Shown: in pieces, positions 24,974 through 33,754 of the stretch
How positions within the stretch are numbered: position 1 is the first letter of the stretch
Layout of the letters: the number at the start of each line of letters is the position of its first letter
Assembly (NCBI RefSeq): GCF_008642235.1
Contig: NZ_SJEV01000001.1
Span: 2,064,400 to 2,128,399 of the forward strand
Reading direction: 5' to 3'
DNA: 64,000 nucleotides
From: Planctomonas psychrotolerans
GTDB lineage: Bacteria > Actinomycetota > Actinomycetes > Actinomycetales > Microbacteriaceae
Notes under the pieces: model-generated
The model's input: only the letters and a program-made list of their open reading frames with translations
Databases searched by the model: none
What the model was told of the DNA's origin: nothing
Position numbers and translations under genes: made by a program

Positions 24974-27388
24974 ATGCTCAATCGACTTTTCCGGGCACGG
25001 GGCACACGCCGCGCTGTTGTCACGCGGCTCTGCGCAGCGTTCGTGGTGATTCCGGTCGTCTTCGGCGGAACGGCACCGGCCGCCTCCGCGGCGCCCGGAA
25101 CGGCCAGCACGTCGGCATCCTCGCTTCGGTACGAACCGGAGGTCCGACCGCCGGCGATCCGGTATTCCGGGAAGGACAGGTTCGACTCCGCGGTCGCCGT
25201 GTCCCGGCAGTACCCGGCCGGGGTCCCCGTCGCCTACATCGCCACCGGCACGCACTACGCCGACGCGCTGACCGCGGGACCGGCGGCGACAGCCGAAGGC
25301 GGCCCGCTGCTGCTCACGATGCCGGGCGCGCTGCCAGCCACCGTCGCCGCGGAGCTGAAGAGGCTCGCACCGGAACGGATCGTCGTCGTGGGCGGGGAGC
25401 GCAGCGTCACCGCAGCCGTCTTCGCCGAACTGCAGACACTCGCACCCGCGATCGTGCGGGTCGGCGGGGCCGATCGGTACGCGACGTCAGCGGCCGTCGC
25501 GACACTGGCGTTCGGGGCGGGGGGAGCGTCACGGGTGTACCTGGCGACGGGTGTCGACTTCCCCGACGCACTGTCCGCCGGCGCGGCAGCCGGGGCACGC
25601 GGAGCCGCGGTGCTCCTCGTGAACGGAGCGGCGCCGAAACTCGACGACGCGACAATTTCGGTCATCCGCGCGTTGCGCCCGGATGACGCGGTTCTCGCGG
25701 GCGGACCGGTGAGCCTGTCGGCCGGCGTCGAAACGTCCCTCGCCGGCGTGAACCTGCCGGGAGGGGTCACCCGCCTCGGCGGGAAGACGAGGTTCGAGAC
25801 ATCCGCCCTTCTCAACGGGGAGACGTTCAGCGCACCCACGAAGGTGTATCTGGCCACCGGCCACAACTTCCCGGATGCGCTCGCCGGGGCGGCGCTCGCG
25901 GGCCGGGATCACGCTCCGCTCTACGTGGTGCGGAACGACTGCGTTCCGCAGGCCATCCTCGACCAGATCAACGCTTCCCCCTCCGCGCAGGTCATCCTCC
26001 TCGGGGGAACGACCGTGCTGACCGCGGGCGTCGGAACGTTGACATCGTGCGAGATTCCCGACGGGACCCCGGCCGGGACTCCGACCCTGACTCCGAAGAA
26101 CGTCATCGTTCTGATCTCCGACGGCGGCGGGTACAACCAGTACGACGCCGCCCGCCTGTACGCCACCGGTTCCAGCTACGCGCAGGTCTCCGTGAATCCG
26201 TATACCGGTAGGGTCGCCCGGTCGACGAGCGTGCCGTCGGAGGTCTACGACACCTACCCGACGCAGCTCGCGCTCGCCCACTACTCGGCCAGCGGACGCG
26301 CCCGATACACGCCGGCCGAGGCCTGGGCCGATTTCGACTGGGTGAAGGAGGGGCCCACCGACTCCGCTGCTGCCGCCACGGCGTTCGGCACCGGCGTGAA
26401 GACGACGAACGGAACCATCGGATTCGACCCCGCCGGGAACCGCCTGCTCACCATCGGCCAGCAGGCGAAGGAGGCCGGGAAGAAGGTCGGCCTGGTCACC
26501 TCGGTGCCCTTCAACCACGCGACCCCCGCGGGCTTCATCGCCCACAATGCCACCCGCAGCGACTACCACGGTCTCGCGACCGAGATGATCAACAGCGGAG
26601 CAGACGTCTTGATCGGCGGCGGTCACCCCGACTACACCGACGCCGGAGTGCGCCGCGCCTCGTCGTACGGTGCCGGGTCGTGGATCTCGCAGGCGGACTT
26701 CGCCCGCGTCTCGTCCGGGCGCACCGGATTCACGTACATCGAGAGCCGCGCCCAGTTCGAGGCAGTCGCCGCCGGAACGAACGTTCCCGACAGGCTGTTC
26801 GGCCTGGCCCGTGTCGCGCAGACGTTCCAGTACGGCCGACCGGGTGCCTCCGACCTCACCGCGCTTCCCCACGCCTACCCGCCGATCCGTGACGTCCCCT
26901 CCCTCGAGACGGCGGCGGAGGCCGCACTGAACGTGCTCGACACCGGGGACGAAGGGTTCTTCTTGATGGTCGAGTCGGGTGCGGTCGACTGGGCCGGCCA
27001 CAACAACCGTCTGCCGCGCATCATCGAGGAGCAGCTCGCCTTCAACGCGGCGGCCGAGGCAGTCGACGCGTGGGTGGAGGAGAACAGCAGCTGGGAGGAG
27101 ACGCTCGTCATCGTCACCGCCGACCACGAGACCGGGTACCTCGCCGGTCCCGGTGCCGGCGGTGCCACCGGGTGGACGGCGATGACCGGTCGCGCCGGTG
27201 CGTTGCCGAACGTGTCCTGGCACTCGATCGGTCACACGAACGCCCTCGTCCCGCTCTTCGCGAAGGGTGCCGGTTCAGAGGTCCTGACCGCCCGTGCGAC
27301 CGGTCACGATCCCGTCCGCGGTGCCTACCTCGACAACACCGATGTCGGGGCGGCGATCTTCGGGTTCCTCGGGCGCGAGGTGCGGTAG
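24974..27388 (+). CDS. Secreted cell-wall-binding (CWBR2) / alkaline phosphatase fusion
   Basis: This 804-residue exported protein starts with an Arg-rich signal peptide ending near AASAAPG (about residue 37). About three cell-wall-binding repeat 2 units follow (residues 56-362; markers YSGKDRFDSAVAVSRQ, ATGTHYADALTAGP, GGADRYATSAAVA, ATGHNFPDALAG). A complete alkaline phosphatase domain (375-804) comes next. The nucleophile is Ser464 in TDSAAAATAFGTGVKT. Metal ligands are visible in ISDGGG, VESGAVDWAGHN, TADHETG and the late SIGHTNA His. It would anchor a phosphomonoesterase to the wall to scavenge phosphate. ATG 24974 is chosen because it directly precedes the signal peptide. Confidence 0.93.
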   Translation: MLNRLFRARGTRRAVVTRLCAAFVVIPVVFGGTAPAASAAPGTASTSASSLRYEPEVRPPAIRYSGKDRFDSAVAVSRQYPAGVPVAYIATGTHYADALTAGPAATAEGGPLLLTMPGALPATVAAELKRLAPERIVVVGGERSVTAAVFAELQTLAPAIVRVGGADRYATSAAVATLAFGAGGASRVYLATGVDFPDALSAGAAAGARGAAVLLVNGAAPKLDDATISVIRALRPDDAVLAGGPVSLSAGVETSLAGVNLPGGVTRLGGKTRFETSALLNGETFSAPTKVYLATGHNFPDALAGAALAGRDHAPLYVVRNDCVPQAILDQINASPSAQVILLGGTTVLTAGVGTLTSCEIPDGTPAGTPTLTPKNVIVLISDGGGYNQYDAARLYATGSSYAQVSVNPYTGRVARSTSVPSEVYDTYPTQLALAHYSASGRARYTPAEAWADFDWVKEGPTDSAAAATAFGTGVKTTNGTIGFDPAGNRLLTIGQQAKEAGKKVGLVTSVPFNHATPAGFIAHNATRSDYHGLATEMINSGADVLIGGGHPDYTDAGVRRASSYGAGSWISQADFARVSSGRTGFTYIESRAQFEAVAAGTNVPDRLFGLARVAQTFQYGRPGASDLTALPHAYPPIRDVPSLETAAEAALNVLDTGDEGFFLMVESGAVDWAGHNNRLPRIIEEQLAFNAAAEAVDAWVEENSSWEETLVIVTADHETGYLAGPGAGGATGWTAMTGRAGALPNVSWHSIGHTNALVPLFAKGAGSEVLTARATGHDPVRGAYLDNTDVGAAIFGFLGREVR

Positions 27389-27414
27389 CGAGAGCCGCGA
27401 ACGCGCGGCGCTGC

Positions 27415-27489
27415 TGGTGCCCCTGGAGGGACTCGAACCCCCAACCGTTTCCTTAGGACGGAACTGCTCTTCCATTGAGCTACAGAGGC
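27415..27489 (-). tRNA. tRNA-Arg (CCT anticodon), CCA encoded
   Basis: The minus strand folds as acceptor GCCTCTG/CAGGGGC, D arm GCTC/GAGC, anticodon loop GTCCTAA (CCU, reading AGG), T arm GGGGG/CCCTC with TTCGAGT, and A73 followed by CCA. The anticodon stem has a G-A opposition at its outer pair (27-43). It lies 26 nt beyond the convergent phosphatase gene. Confidence 0.95.
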
Positions 27490-27606
27490 GGAAACCGGCG
27501 GGATGGGAGCCGGTGACAGCGGGAGTCAGTCTACTGCGCGGGGGAGTGCGAGTGCGGGGCGTGCCTTCGACGGCATCCCGGGCCGTGCCGCGCGAAAGGC
27601 TTGCGT

Positions 27607-27674
27607 CCCTTCGACAGGCTCAGGGACCGTGGGGTGGCGAACTCAGGGACCGCCCTTTGACGGACTCAGAGACC
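27607..27674. repeat. REP-like repeat cluster
   Basis: CCCTTCGACAGGCTCAGGGACC (27607-27628) and a degenerate copy CCCTTTGACGGACTCAGAGACC (27653-27674) are in the same orientation, with a partial CTCAGGGACC between them. They lie between tRNA-Arg and the TetR stop. The unit is the same as at 12066 and 36428. Confidence 0.8.
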
Positions 27675-27691
27675 GCTGGTGCCGCGGCAGG

Positions 27692-28306
27692 TCAGTCGAG
27701 GAGGGCGCCGGGGAGGGTGGTGCGGAGGTGACGACGGACCTCCTCGGCCATATCCACCGAATCCGGGTTGTAGAGCCACTGCACCTGCAGGCCGTCGATG
27801 AGGGCGACGAGCCTGCGCGCCGCACCTGCGGTGTCCAGGTCCGCGGGCGCCGTGCCGCGCGACTTGAGGTCGTCGAACGACGACGCGATCTGCGTCACCA
27901 CCGAAACGTAGCGATTCACAAAGTAGTCGTGCGCCGGGTGGTCGGGCGACGTCGCCTCCGCCGAGAGGATGCAGTACAGCGACACGAGGCCGGGCACCGT
28001 GGCGTTGTACTCGACCAGCCGCACGAGCCCCCGCAGCATGTCGAGTCCGTCCGCGTCGGGCTCGAGGGAGAACACCTCGCGAGAGATGTCGTCCCGCAGT
28101 TCGAGCACCCCGGCGAGCAATTCGCTCTTGCTGCTGAAGTGATGCAGGAGCCCCGCCTGGCTGATGCCGACGCGCTCCGAGATCTCACGGATCGATCCGC
28201 CGTGAAAGCCGACGGTGGAGAACACCTCCATTCCCGCCTCGAGGATCTCGCGTCGTCGGGCGGCGGTTTTCGCGTAGGCACCACGGCGCTTCACTGCGTC
28301 GGTCAT
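27692..28306 (-). CDS. TetR/AcrR-family regulator
   Basis: This 204-residue repressor has an N-terminal HTH (RREILEAGMEVFSTVGFHGGSIREISERVGISQAGLLHHF, in family-typical spacing, residues 18-57) and a helical ligand domain. The conserved hydrophobic C-terminal half (LDTAGAARRLVALIDGLQVQWL) resembles TetR_C members that respond to drugs or fatty acids. The target is unknown; the divergent GNAT gene 122 nt away is a candidate. Confidence 0.9.
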   Translation of the reverse strand: MTDAVKRRGAYAKTAARRREILEAGMEVFSTVGFHGGSIREISERVGISQAGLLHHFSSKSELLAGVLELRDDISREVFSLEPDADGLDMLRGLVRLVEYNATVPGLVSLYCILSAEATSPDHPAHDYFVNRYVSVVTQIASSFDDLKSRGTAPADLDTAGAARRLVALIDGLQVQWLYNPDSVDMAEEVRRHLRTTLPGALLD

Positions 28307-28428
28307 GGCCAGAACCCTAACAGCCGAAAGGTATTCGAGCAGGGAGTTGACATGCGCCGGAACGGTGGTGATCTACCGCTGCGCACCGGTAGATTCCGGA
28401 AGTGCTATGGGGCAGGAAGGCGGATGGT

Positions 28429-28962
28429 ATGGCTGAGCGCGAGGTCACGTATCGACGGGTGAGCGGCGCCCTCGACGAAGTCGAGGCCGAAGCCGAAGCC
28501 GACGCGGACGCCGAAGGAACGGAAGCCGGGGTCACCGCTAACTCCGACGACGCCGACGAGATCGCCGAGGTGCTGCGCGTCTCGAGGGTCACCGCCATGC
28601 CGTGGCTGCCGGTCGTGCACACGCCGGAGGAGGACCGCGCCTGGGTGCGCGCCGTGCTGCTGCCCGAGCACACCGTCTGGGTAGCGGAACAGGATGCGCG
28701 GATCGTCGGGGTGCTCGCCATCCGTCCGGGATGGCTCGATCAGCTGTACGTGCTCCCGGATGCGCAGGGCGCGGGCATCGGCACCCGGATGCTGCGGATC
28801 GCTCGCGACGCGAACCCCGGCGAGCTCCGCCTGTGGGCGTTCCAGGGCAACGAGCGCGCCCGACGGTTCTACGAGCGAGCCGGATTCGTCGTCGAGCGGA
28901 TGACGGACGGCGCCGACAATGAGGAGAGAGCGCCCGACGTGCTCTACCGTTGGACCCCATAG
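28429..28962 (+). CDS. GNAT-family N-acetyltransferase
   Basis: This 177-residue acetyltransferase has the acetyl-CoA motif VLPDAQGAGIGTRML (Q-x-x-G-x-G/A) and the C-terminal LRLWAFQGNERARRFYERAGF. The acceptor is unknown. ATG 28429 follows AGGAAGG. Near residues 15-25 there is an Ala/Glu/Asp-rich insertion (EAEAEADADAE) between the first strand and helix, an example of the low-complexity expansions in this genome. Confidence 0.9.
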   Translation: MAEREVTYRRVSGALDEVEAEAEADADAEGTEAGVTANSDDADEIAEVLRVSRVTAMPWLPVVHTPEEDRAWVRAVLLPEHTVWVAEQDARIVGVLAIRPGWLDQLYVLPDAQGAGIGTRMLRIARDANPGELRLWAFQGNERARRFYERAGFVVERMTDGADNEERAPDVLYRWTP

Positions 28963-29104
28963 CGCTCACCGTCGAGCACGCAGCACGACCCATACAGAAC
29001 GCAGATTGGGCGCACCGCCCCTGCCCACCCGCCACCGCGGCGCAGTACGCGACATCCGGGCGCGCCCCGAAACCATTCCCGGTATTGACAATTAGTCTGT
29101 TCGC

Positions 29105-32100
29105 GTGTGGCGCGCCAAAAACCCTTCCAACGATGAGGACATGCTGTCCGACATCGGCCCCGAGCAAGTCGAGGACCCGTTGAGCAACGCATCCCACAAC
29201 ACGACAGCGCCGCATGCGCTGAACATCGGCGACCCGCACTTCGAGGCGGGCAACGTTGCGCAGCCGACCTGGCAACGCTGGCGCGGCCAGCTCGCCGCGG
29301 TGGGCGGCACGTCGCCCCTCCTGCACTTCGTCGACACCCCGCGCACGCGCATCGAACTCTCGACCACGCACCCCGGCGGCCTCGCCCAGTTCATCACGGG
29401 CAAGTCCACGCTGCTGTCGAGCCTCCTCCGCGACGAGGTCGCGCTGCGCTCGGCGCGCGTGGCCGCGGGCGACCTCACCCAGAAGGGCATCGAGCTGCTC
29501 GCCGCCCGGGGCATCGACTCGGTGCACCTCGCGATCGGTCTGGCCGAGTGGCGGAACAACGACGGCCACTTCCTGGCGCCGGTTCTCTTGCGCCCCCTCG
29601 CCATCCGGCGGCACGGTCGCGACTTCGAGCTGAAACTCACGGGGTCGCCCTACCTCAACCCCTCGCTCGCCCGTGCGCTGCACGAGCAGTTCTCCATCAC
29701 CCTCGACGCCAAGGCTTTCGTGGCGCTCGCGATGTCGGACGGTTCCTTCAAGCCGCAGCCCGTGATCGACCGCCTGCGCGGCCTCACCTCGCACCTGCCC
29801 GCGTTCGACGTGCAGCCGCGCCTCGTGGTGTCCTCCTTCGCGGAGGTCGGTCCGGCGATGGCGCGGGACGCCGCCGATCTCGACCACCTCGTGCTCGACG
29901 CGCTCGCTGGCAACCCCACCGCGCGCTGGGGCGTCACGGAGAGCTACGCGCCGGTGGAGCCCATCCACCAGGACGACCGCCCGCCCGTCACCGACACGCT
30001 CCTCCTCGACGCTGACTCCGAGCAGGAGTTCGTGATCGCGCAGATCAACGCCGGCAACTCGGTCGTCGTGCAGACGCTGCCCGGCACCGGGGGCACGCAG
30101 ACCATCGTCAACTCCATCGGATGCCTCGTCGCCCAGCACAAGCGCGTGCTCGTGGTGAGTCCGCGACACTCGACGCTGCGTGGCATCGCCCATCGCCTCG
30201 GCGACATCGGCCTTCCGGGACTGGCGGTCTCGCCGGGCTCGCTGCGCCGGGACATCGTCGGCTCGATCTCCCGCAACGAGAAGGCCCGCAAACCGCAGGT
30301 CAGCGAGGTGGACGACGCCCTCGTGCGCCTGCGCCACGTGCTGCTCGACTACCGTCGCGCGCTCAACCGCAAGGACTCCGTGCTCGGCGTCTCCGTGCTC
30401 GACGCCCTCGGTGAGCTCGCCCGCCTGGCGCTGCTGCCGCATCCGCCGGCGACGACCGCGCGCCTCACCCGCGAGTCGATCGAGGCGCTCGCCCACGACC
30501 GCACCTCGGCGGCCGACGCGCTGATCAAGGCGGCCGCGCTCGGCGAGTTCCGCTACGGGCCCGATGATTCGCCCTGGTACGGCGCGAACTTCCCCAGCAC
30601 GGATGCGGCGACCTCGGCGCACGAGTTGGCGAAGCAGTTGCACAGCACCGAGCTGCCCGAGCTCATCGACAAGGCTCGCGCCCTCATCGGCACCACCAAG
30701 ATGCGCCAGTTCGAGTCGATCGCCGAGCTCGGCGTCTACGTGCGCCTTCTGCTCGACGTCCGGGACACGCTCGACAAGTTCCAGCCGGTGGTCTTCGACC
30801 GCTCGCTCAGCGAACTCATCACCGCCACGGCTCCGCGCCGCGATCGCAGCGAGATGTCGGGTGCGAACCGTCGCCGCCTGCGCAAGCTCGCGCGAGAGTA
30901 CGTGCGCCCCGGCGTGCACATCGGCGACATGCACGCGTCGCTCGTCAGCATCCAGCAGCAGCGCATCCTCTGGCAGCGTTACGTGGCTGGGGGAGTGACC
31001 CCGGAGGTGCCCGTCGGCCTCGCCGAGGTGGAGGCGGCCTACGAGCGCGTGGCCGAGGATCTCGCCGTGCTCGACGAGCCGCTGAGCGCCCTCACCCGGC
31101 CGACCCCGCTCGCCGAACTGCTCATCCCCGAACTCCGGGGCAAGGTCGAGGGTCTCGCCGAGGACTCCGAGGTGCTGGCCAACCTGCAGGAGCGCACCGC
31201 CCTGCTCGCCGACCTCCGCGCCCTGAACCTCGACCCGCTGCTGCACGACCTCTCGCACCGTCACGTTCCCCAGCAGCGAGTCGGCGCCGAGCTCGAACTC
31301 GTCTGGTGGCAGTCGGTGCTCGAGCACATGCTCGCGAGCGACAAGGCCCTCCTCAACGCGAACACCTCGGTGCTCGATCGGCTCGAGTCGGACTTCCGCC
31401 TCGTCGACGAGGCGCACGCCGGAGGCAGCGCGCAGCTGCTCGCCTGGCAGCTGGCCGAGACCTGGAAGATCGGACTGGTCGACTGGGCCGACGAGGCGCG
31501 TGAGCTCAAGGAGCTGCTCCGCACCGACGACGTGGATGCCGCGGGCGTGCAGCGCGTGGCGCCGCACCTGTCGCGCACCGTCGCCCCGGTGTGGCTCGCG
31601 TCGCCCTACGAGGTCCCTGACATCACCGACGGTATGCCGTTCGACGCCCTCTTCCTCGTGGATGCGGGCGCGCTGACCCTGGCGGAAAGCGTCGGCGCCA
31701 TCCGCCGAGCGAAGCAGACCGTGGTCTTCGGCGACCCGGTGACCCAGACGCCCTCGCCGTTCACCATCGGCCTCACCGAGCCCGATCGTGACGGCGAGCA
31801 CCGCCCGCGCGACGGGGAGCCGTCGCTCGACGAGCTGCACGCCGACTCGGCGCTCGCCCGCCTCGGCGAACTGCTGCCCGTGCTGTCGCTCACCCGCAGC
31901 TACCGGGCTGGCGGTGAGGATCTCGCCGAGCTCGTGAACCGCCGCTTCTACGGTGGACGCATCCAGTCGCTGCCGTGGGCCGGCACCTTCCTCGGTCATG
32001 GCAGCCTGTCGCTCGACTTCGTGGAGAACGGCCACGGCATGGCCGACGAGGACACCGGCGCCGTCGAGAGCGTCGACGCCGAGGTCGCCCGCGTGGTGGA

Positions 32101-32932
32101 GCTTGTGCTCGACCACGCGCGCTGGCGCCCCCGGGAGTCGCTCATGGTGATCACCGCAAGCGCGAAGCACGCCGTTCGCGTGCAGCAGGCCGTGCTCGCC
32201 GCGGCCGCGAAGCGCTCCGACGTGACGGAGTTCTTCCTCGGCGACAGCGCCGAACCGTTCATGGTCGCGACCCTCGAGCAGAGCGTGGCGCAGAGCCGCG
32301 ACCGGGTGATCTTCTCCATCGGCTACGGGCGCACCCCGCACGGCCGCGTGCTGTCGAACTTCGGCGCGCTGGCCGCCCCTGGCGGCGAGCGGCTGCTCGC
32401 CGTCGGGATGACGCGGGCGCGCCGGTCCATGGTGATCGTCTCCTGCTTCCAGCCGAGCGACATCGAGGAAGACCGGATGCGCCACGGCATCGTCGCCCTC
32501 GCCCAGATCCTCGCCGAGGCGAAGGCGCGCACCACGGAGGAGACGGTCCCCGACGACTCCGACGCCATGCTCGTCGACCTCGCCCGGAGGCTCGAGGTGC
32601 TCGGGCTCGAGGTCTCCCTCGGTCACCGCGGCAAGCTCGGCCTGGTCGCATCGTTCCAGGGGCGCGCCATCGCCATCGAGACCGACTCGATCGTGGGCCA
32701 GGCGAGCCTGCGGGAGTCGCTGCGCCTCCGACCGGAGATGCTGAAGCGACTGGGCTGGCACTACCTCCGCGTGCACAGCTTCGAGCTGTTCGCCGACCCG
32801 GATGCGGTGGCCTCGAAGATCGCGAAGGCGCTCGGCGCCGCGTCGCGGCACTCGGCACCGCACACCGAGCCCATCCCGATCCAGACTTCCAACGCTCCGG
32901 ATGCAGCGGACGCGTCGGACACGGCCGAGTAG
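29105..32932 (+). CDS. Large superfamily-1-like pseudo-helicase with C-terminal nuclease-like domain
   Basis: This 1275-residue protein has the layout of actinobacterial DNA2/UPF1-type helicases: an N-terminal DUF4011-like region (about 1-280), a split helicase core, and a C-terminal restriction-endonuclease-like domain (about 1155-1240, IAIETDSIVGQASLRESLRL). The P-loop is degenerate: TLPGTGGTQTIVN (about residue 324) lacks the Lys of GKT/S. Walker B is LFLVDAGAL rather than DExx. Late motifs (LSLTRSYRA, AVGMTRARRSMVIVS) are kept. ATP hydrolysis is therefore doubtful. The GTG start at 29105 has TAGTCT exactly 6 nt upstream; ATG 29141 is the alternative. Confidence 0.8.
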   Translation: MWRAKNPSNDEDMLSDIGPEQVEDPLSNASHNTTAPHALNIGDPHFEAGNVAQPTWQRWRGQLAAVGGTSPLLHFVDTPRTRIELSTTHPGGLAQFITGKSTLLSSLLRDEVALRSARVAAGDLTQKGIELLAARGIDSVHLAIGLAEWRNNDGHFLAPVLLRPLAIRRHGRDFELKLTGSPYLNPSLARALHEQFSITLDAKAFVALAMSDGSFKPQPVIDRLRGLTSHLPAFDVQPRLVVSSFAEVGPAMARDAADLDHLVLDALAGNPTARWGVTESYAPVEPIHQDDRPPVTDTLLLDADSEQEFVIAQINAGNSVVVQTLPGTGGTQTIVNSIGCLVAQHKRVLVVSPRHSTLRGIAHRLGDIGLPGLAVSPGSLRRDIVGSISRNEKARKPQVSEVDDALVRLRHVLLDYRRALNRKDSVLGVSVLDALGELARLALLPHPPATTARLTRESIEALAHDRTSAADALIKAAALGEFRYGPDDSPWYGANFPSTDAATSAHELAKQLHSTELPELIDKARALIGTTKMRQFESIAELGVYVRLLLDVRDTLDKFQPVVFDRSLSELITATAPRRDRSEMSGANRRRLRKLAREYVRPGVHIGDMHASLVSIQQQRILWQRYVAGGVTPEVPVGLAEVEAAYERVAEDLAVLDEPLSALTRPTPLAELLIPELRGKVEGLAEDSEVLANLQERTALLADLRALNLDPLLHDLSHRHVPQQRVGAELELVWWQSVLEHMLASDKALLNANTSVLDRLESDFRLVDEAHAGGSAQLLAWQLAETWKIGLVDWADEARELKELLRTDDVDAAGVQRVAPHLSRTVAPVWLASPYEVPDITDGMPFDALFLVDAGALTLAESVGAIRRAKQTVVFGDPVTQTPSPFTIGLTEPDRDGEHRPRDGEPSLDELHADSALARLGELLPVLSLTRSYRAGGEDLAELVNRRFYGGRIQSLPWAGTFLGHGSLSLDFVENGHGMADEDTGAVESVDAEVARVVELVLDHARWRPRESLMVITASAKHAVRVQQAVLAAAAKRSDVTEFFLGDSAEPFMVATLEQSVAQSRDRVIFSIGYGRTPHGRVLSNFGALAAPGGERLLAVGMTRARRSMVIVSCFQPSDIEEDRMRHGIVALAQILAEAKARTTEETVPDDSDAMLVDLARRLEVLGLEVSLGHRGKLGLVASFQGRAIAIETDSIVGQASLRESLRLRPEMLKRLGWHYLRVHSFELFADPDAVASKIAKALGAASRHSAPHTEPIPIQTSNAPDAADASDTAE

Positions 32933-32942
32933 TCGCGGTGTC

Positions 32943-33161
32943 ATGACGAAACGCGATCCGCGCGTGCCGCGCCGGGTGCGCACCGAGCCGGCACCCGGCT
33001 CCGACCCGACGCCGCAGGCCCTTCCCGGGAGGGACGCGCCGATTCGGGCCGGTGAGGACACGGACGCGGCCTGGGGTGCTGCTGCCGGGTCTGCGACGCG
33101 GGAGTCGGGCGCGGGCGAGAACGACGAGCGACTCCGCCGTGACGTTCCCCCGCACTGGTAG
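32943..33161 (+). CDS. Small hydrophilic protein following the pseudo-helicase
   Basis: This 72-residue, Arg/Pro/Asp-rich, probably disordered protein ends in ERLRRDVPPHW. I recall similar short proteins ending in PPHW/PPHH next to this helicase gene in related actinobacteria. The start ATG 32943 lies 10 nt after the helicase stop, so translation may be coupled. Function is unknown. Confidence 0.65.
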   Translation: MTKRDPRVPRRVRTEPAPGSDPTPQALPGRDAPIRAGEDTDAAWGAAAGSATRESGAGENDERLRRDVPPHW

Positions 33162-33189
33162 CGGCCGAGTTAGTCGGCGCGGCGAGAGC

Positions 33190-33216
33190 GGAGCGTTGCC
33201 CTAGGAGAAACGCTCC
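33190..33216. terminator. Candidate bidirectional terminator hairpin
   Basis: GGAGCGTT (33190-33197) pairs with AACGCTCC (33209-33216) across an 11-nt loop, between the rightward small protein and leftward mscL. There is no clear U-tract. Confidence 0.45.
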
Positions 33217-33245
33217 AGTGGGGAACGGGGGAACGTCAGATCGCC

Positions 33246-33752
33246 CTACAGCGCGGGGCCGCCCGGCGTGCGGTCGATTGGCGCTGTGCGCTCGACCTGC
33301 ACTGTGCGCTCGGGCTGCGAGTGGTTCCCCTCCGGGGAGGGGCGACCGGCGAGCAGGTCGCGGATCTCGATGAGCAGTTCGGCCTCGGTGGGCGGGAGCT
33401 GCTCGGGAGTCGCCTCAGCCTCGGCCTTCTGCCGGGCGAAAGCCACCTTCTGCAGGTGGTTGATCGGCAGCACGAGCACGAAGTAGACGACCGCGGCGAT
33501 GATGAGGAACTGGAGCACCGCACCCACGACCGCTCCGAAGCGGATCTCGGCGAAGGCGCCATCGGTCAGTGCGGGCACCCGCAGCACCCAGAGCGCGTCG
33601 AGGCTCTCGGCCCGGAACAGCGCTCCGATCGCGGGATTGAAGATGTTCTCGACGAGCGAATTGACGATCGCGGTGAACGCGGCGCCGATCACGACGGCGA
33701 CCGCCAGGTCGATCACGTTGCCCCGGAGGATGAACTCCTTGAAGCCCTTCAC
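33246..33752 (-). CDS. mscL: Large-conductance mechanosensitive channel MscL
   Basis: This 168-residue protein opens under membrane tension to release solutes on osmotic downshock. It begins VKGFKEFILRGNVIDLAVAVVIGAAFTAIVNSLV (first helix, about residues 12-35) and has the second helix FLIIAAVVYFVLVLPIN (about 85-101). The C-terminal tail of some 60 residues (EAEATPEQLPPTEAELLIEIRDLL, then a Pro/Arg-rich end) is longer than in E. coli MscL. The GTG 33752 lies 2 nt after the zinc-ribbon stop, so the two are co-translated. Confidence 0.95.
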   Translation of the reverse strand: MKGFKEFILRGNVIDLAVAVVIGAAFTAIVNSLVENIFNPAIGALFRAESLDALWVLRVPALTDGAFAEIRFGAVVGAVLQFLIIAAVVYFVLVLPINHLQKVAFARQKAEAEATPEQLPPTEAELLIEIRDLLAGRPSPEGNHSQPERTVQVERTAPIDRTPGGPAL

Positions 33753-33754
33753 CG

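Noticed and set aside
27070-27456. Plus-strand ORF ending in RDSNPQP
   Set aside because: The ending is the antisense reading of tRNA-Arg, and the body is another frame of the alkaline phosphatase gene.
29085-29090. TTGACA as the -35 box of the pseudo-helicase gene
   Set aside because: It lies only 2 bp before the TAGTCT box that best fits the -10 position, so spacing is wrong for that pair.
28589-33061. 1490-codon minus-strand open frame opposite the pseudo-helicase
   Set aside because: It is a GC-rich shadow frame (Arg/His/Gly-rich, no recognisable domain); the plus-strand protein has clear helicase and nuclease motifs.
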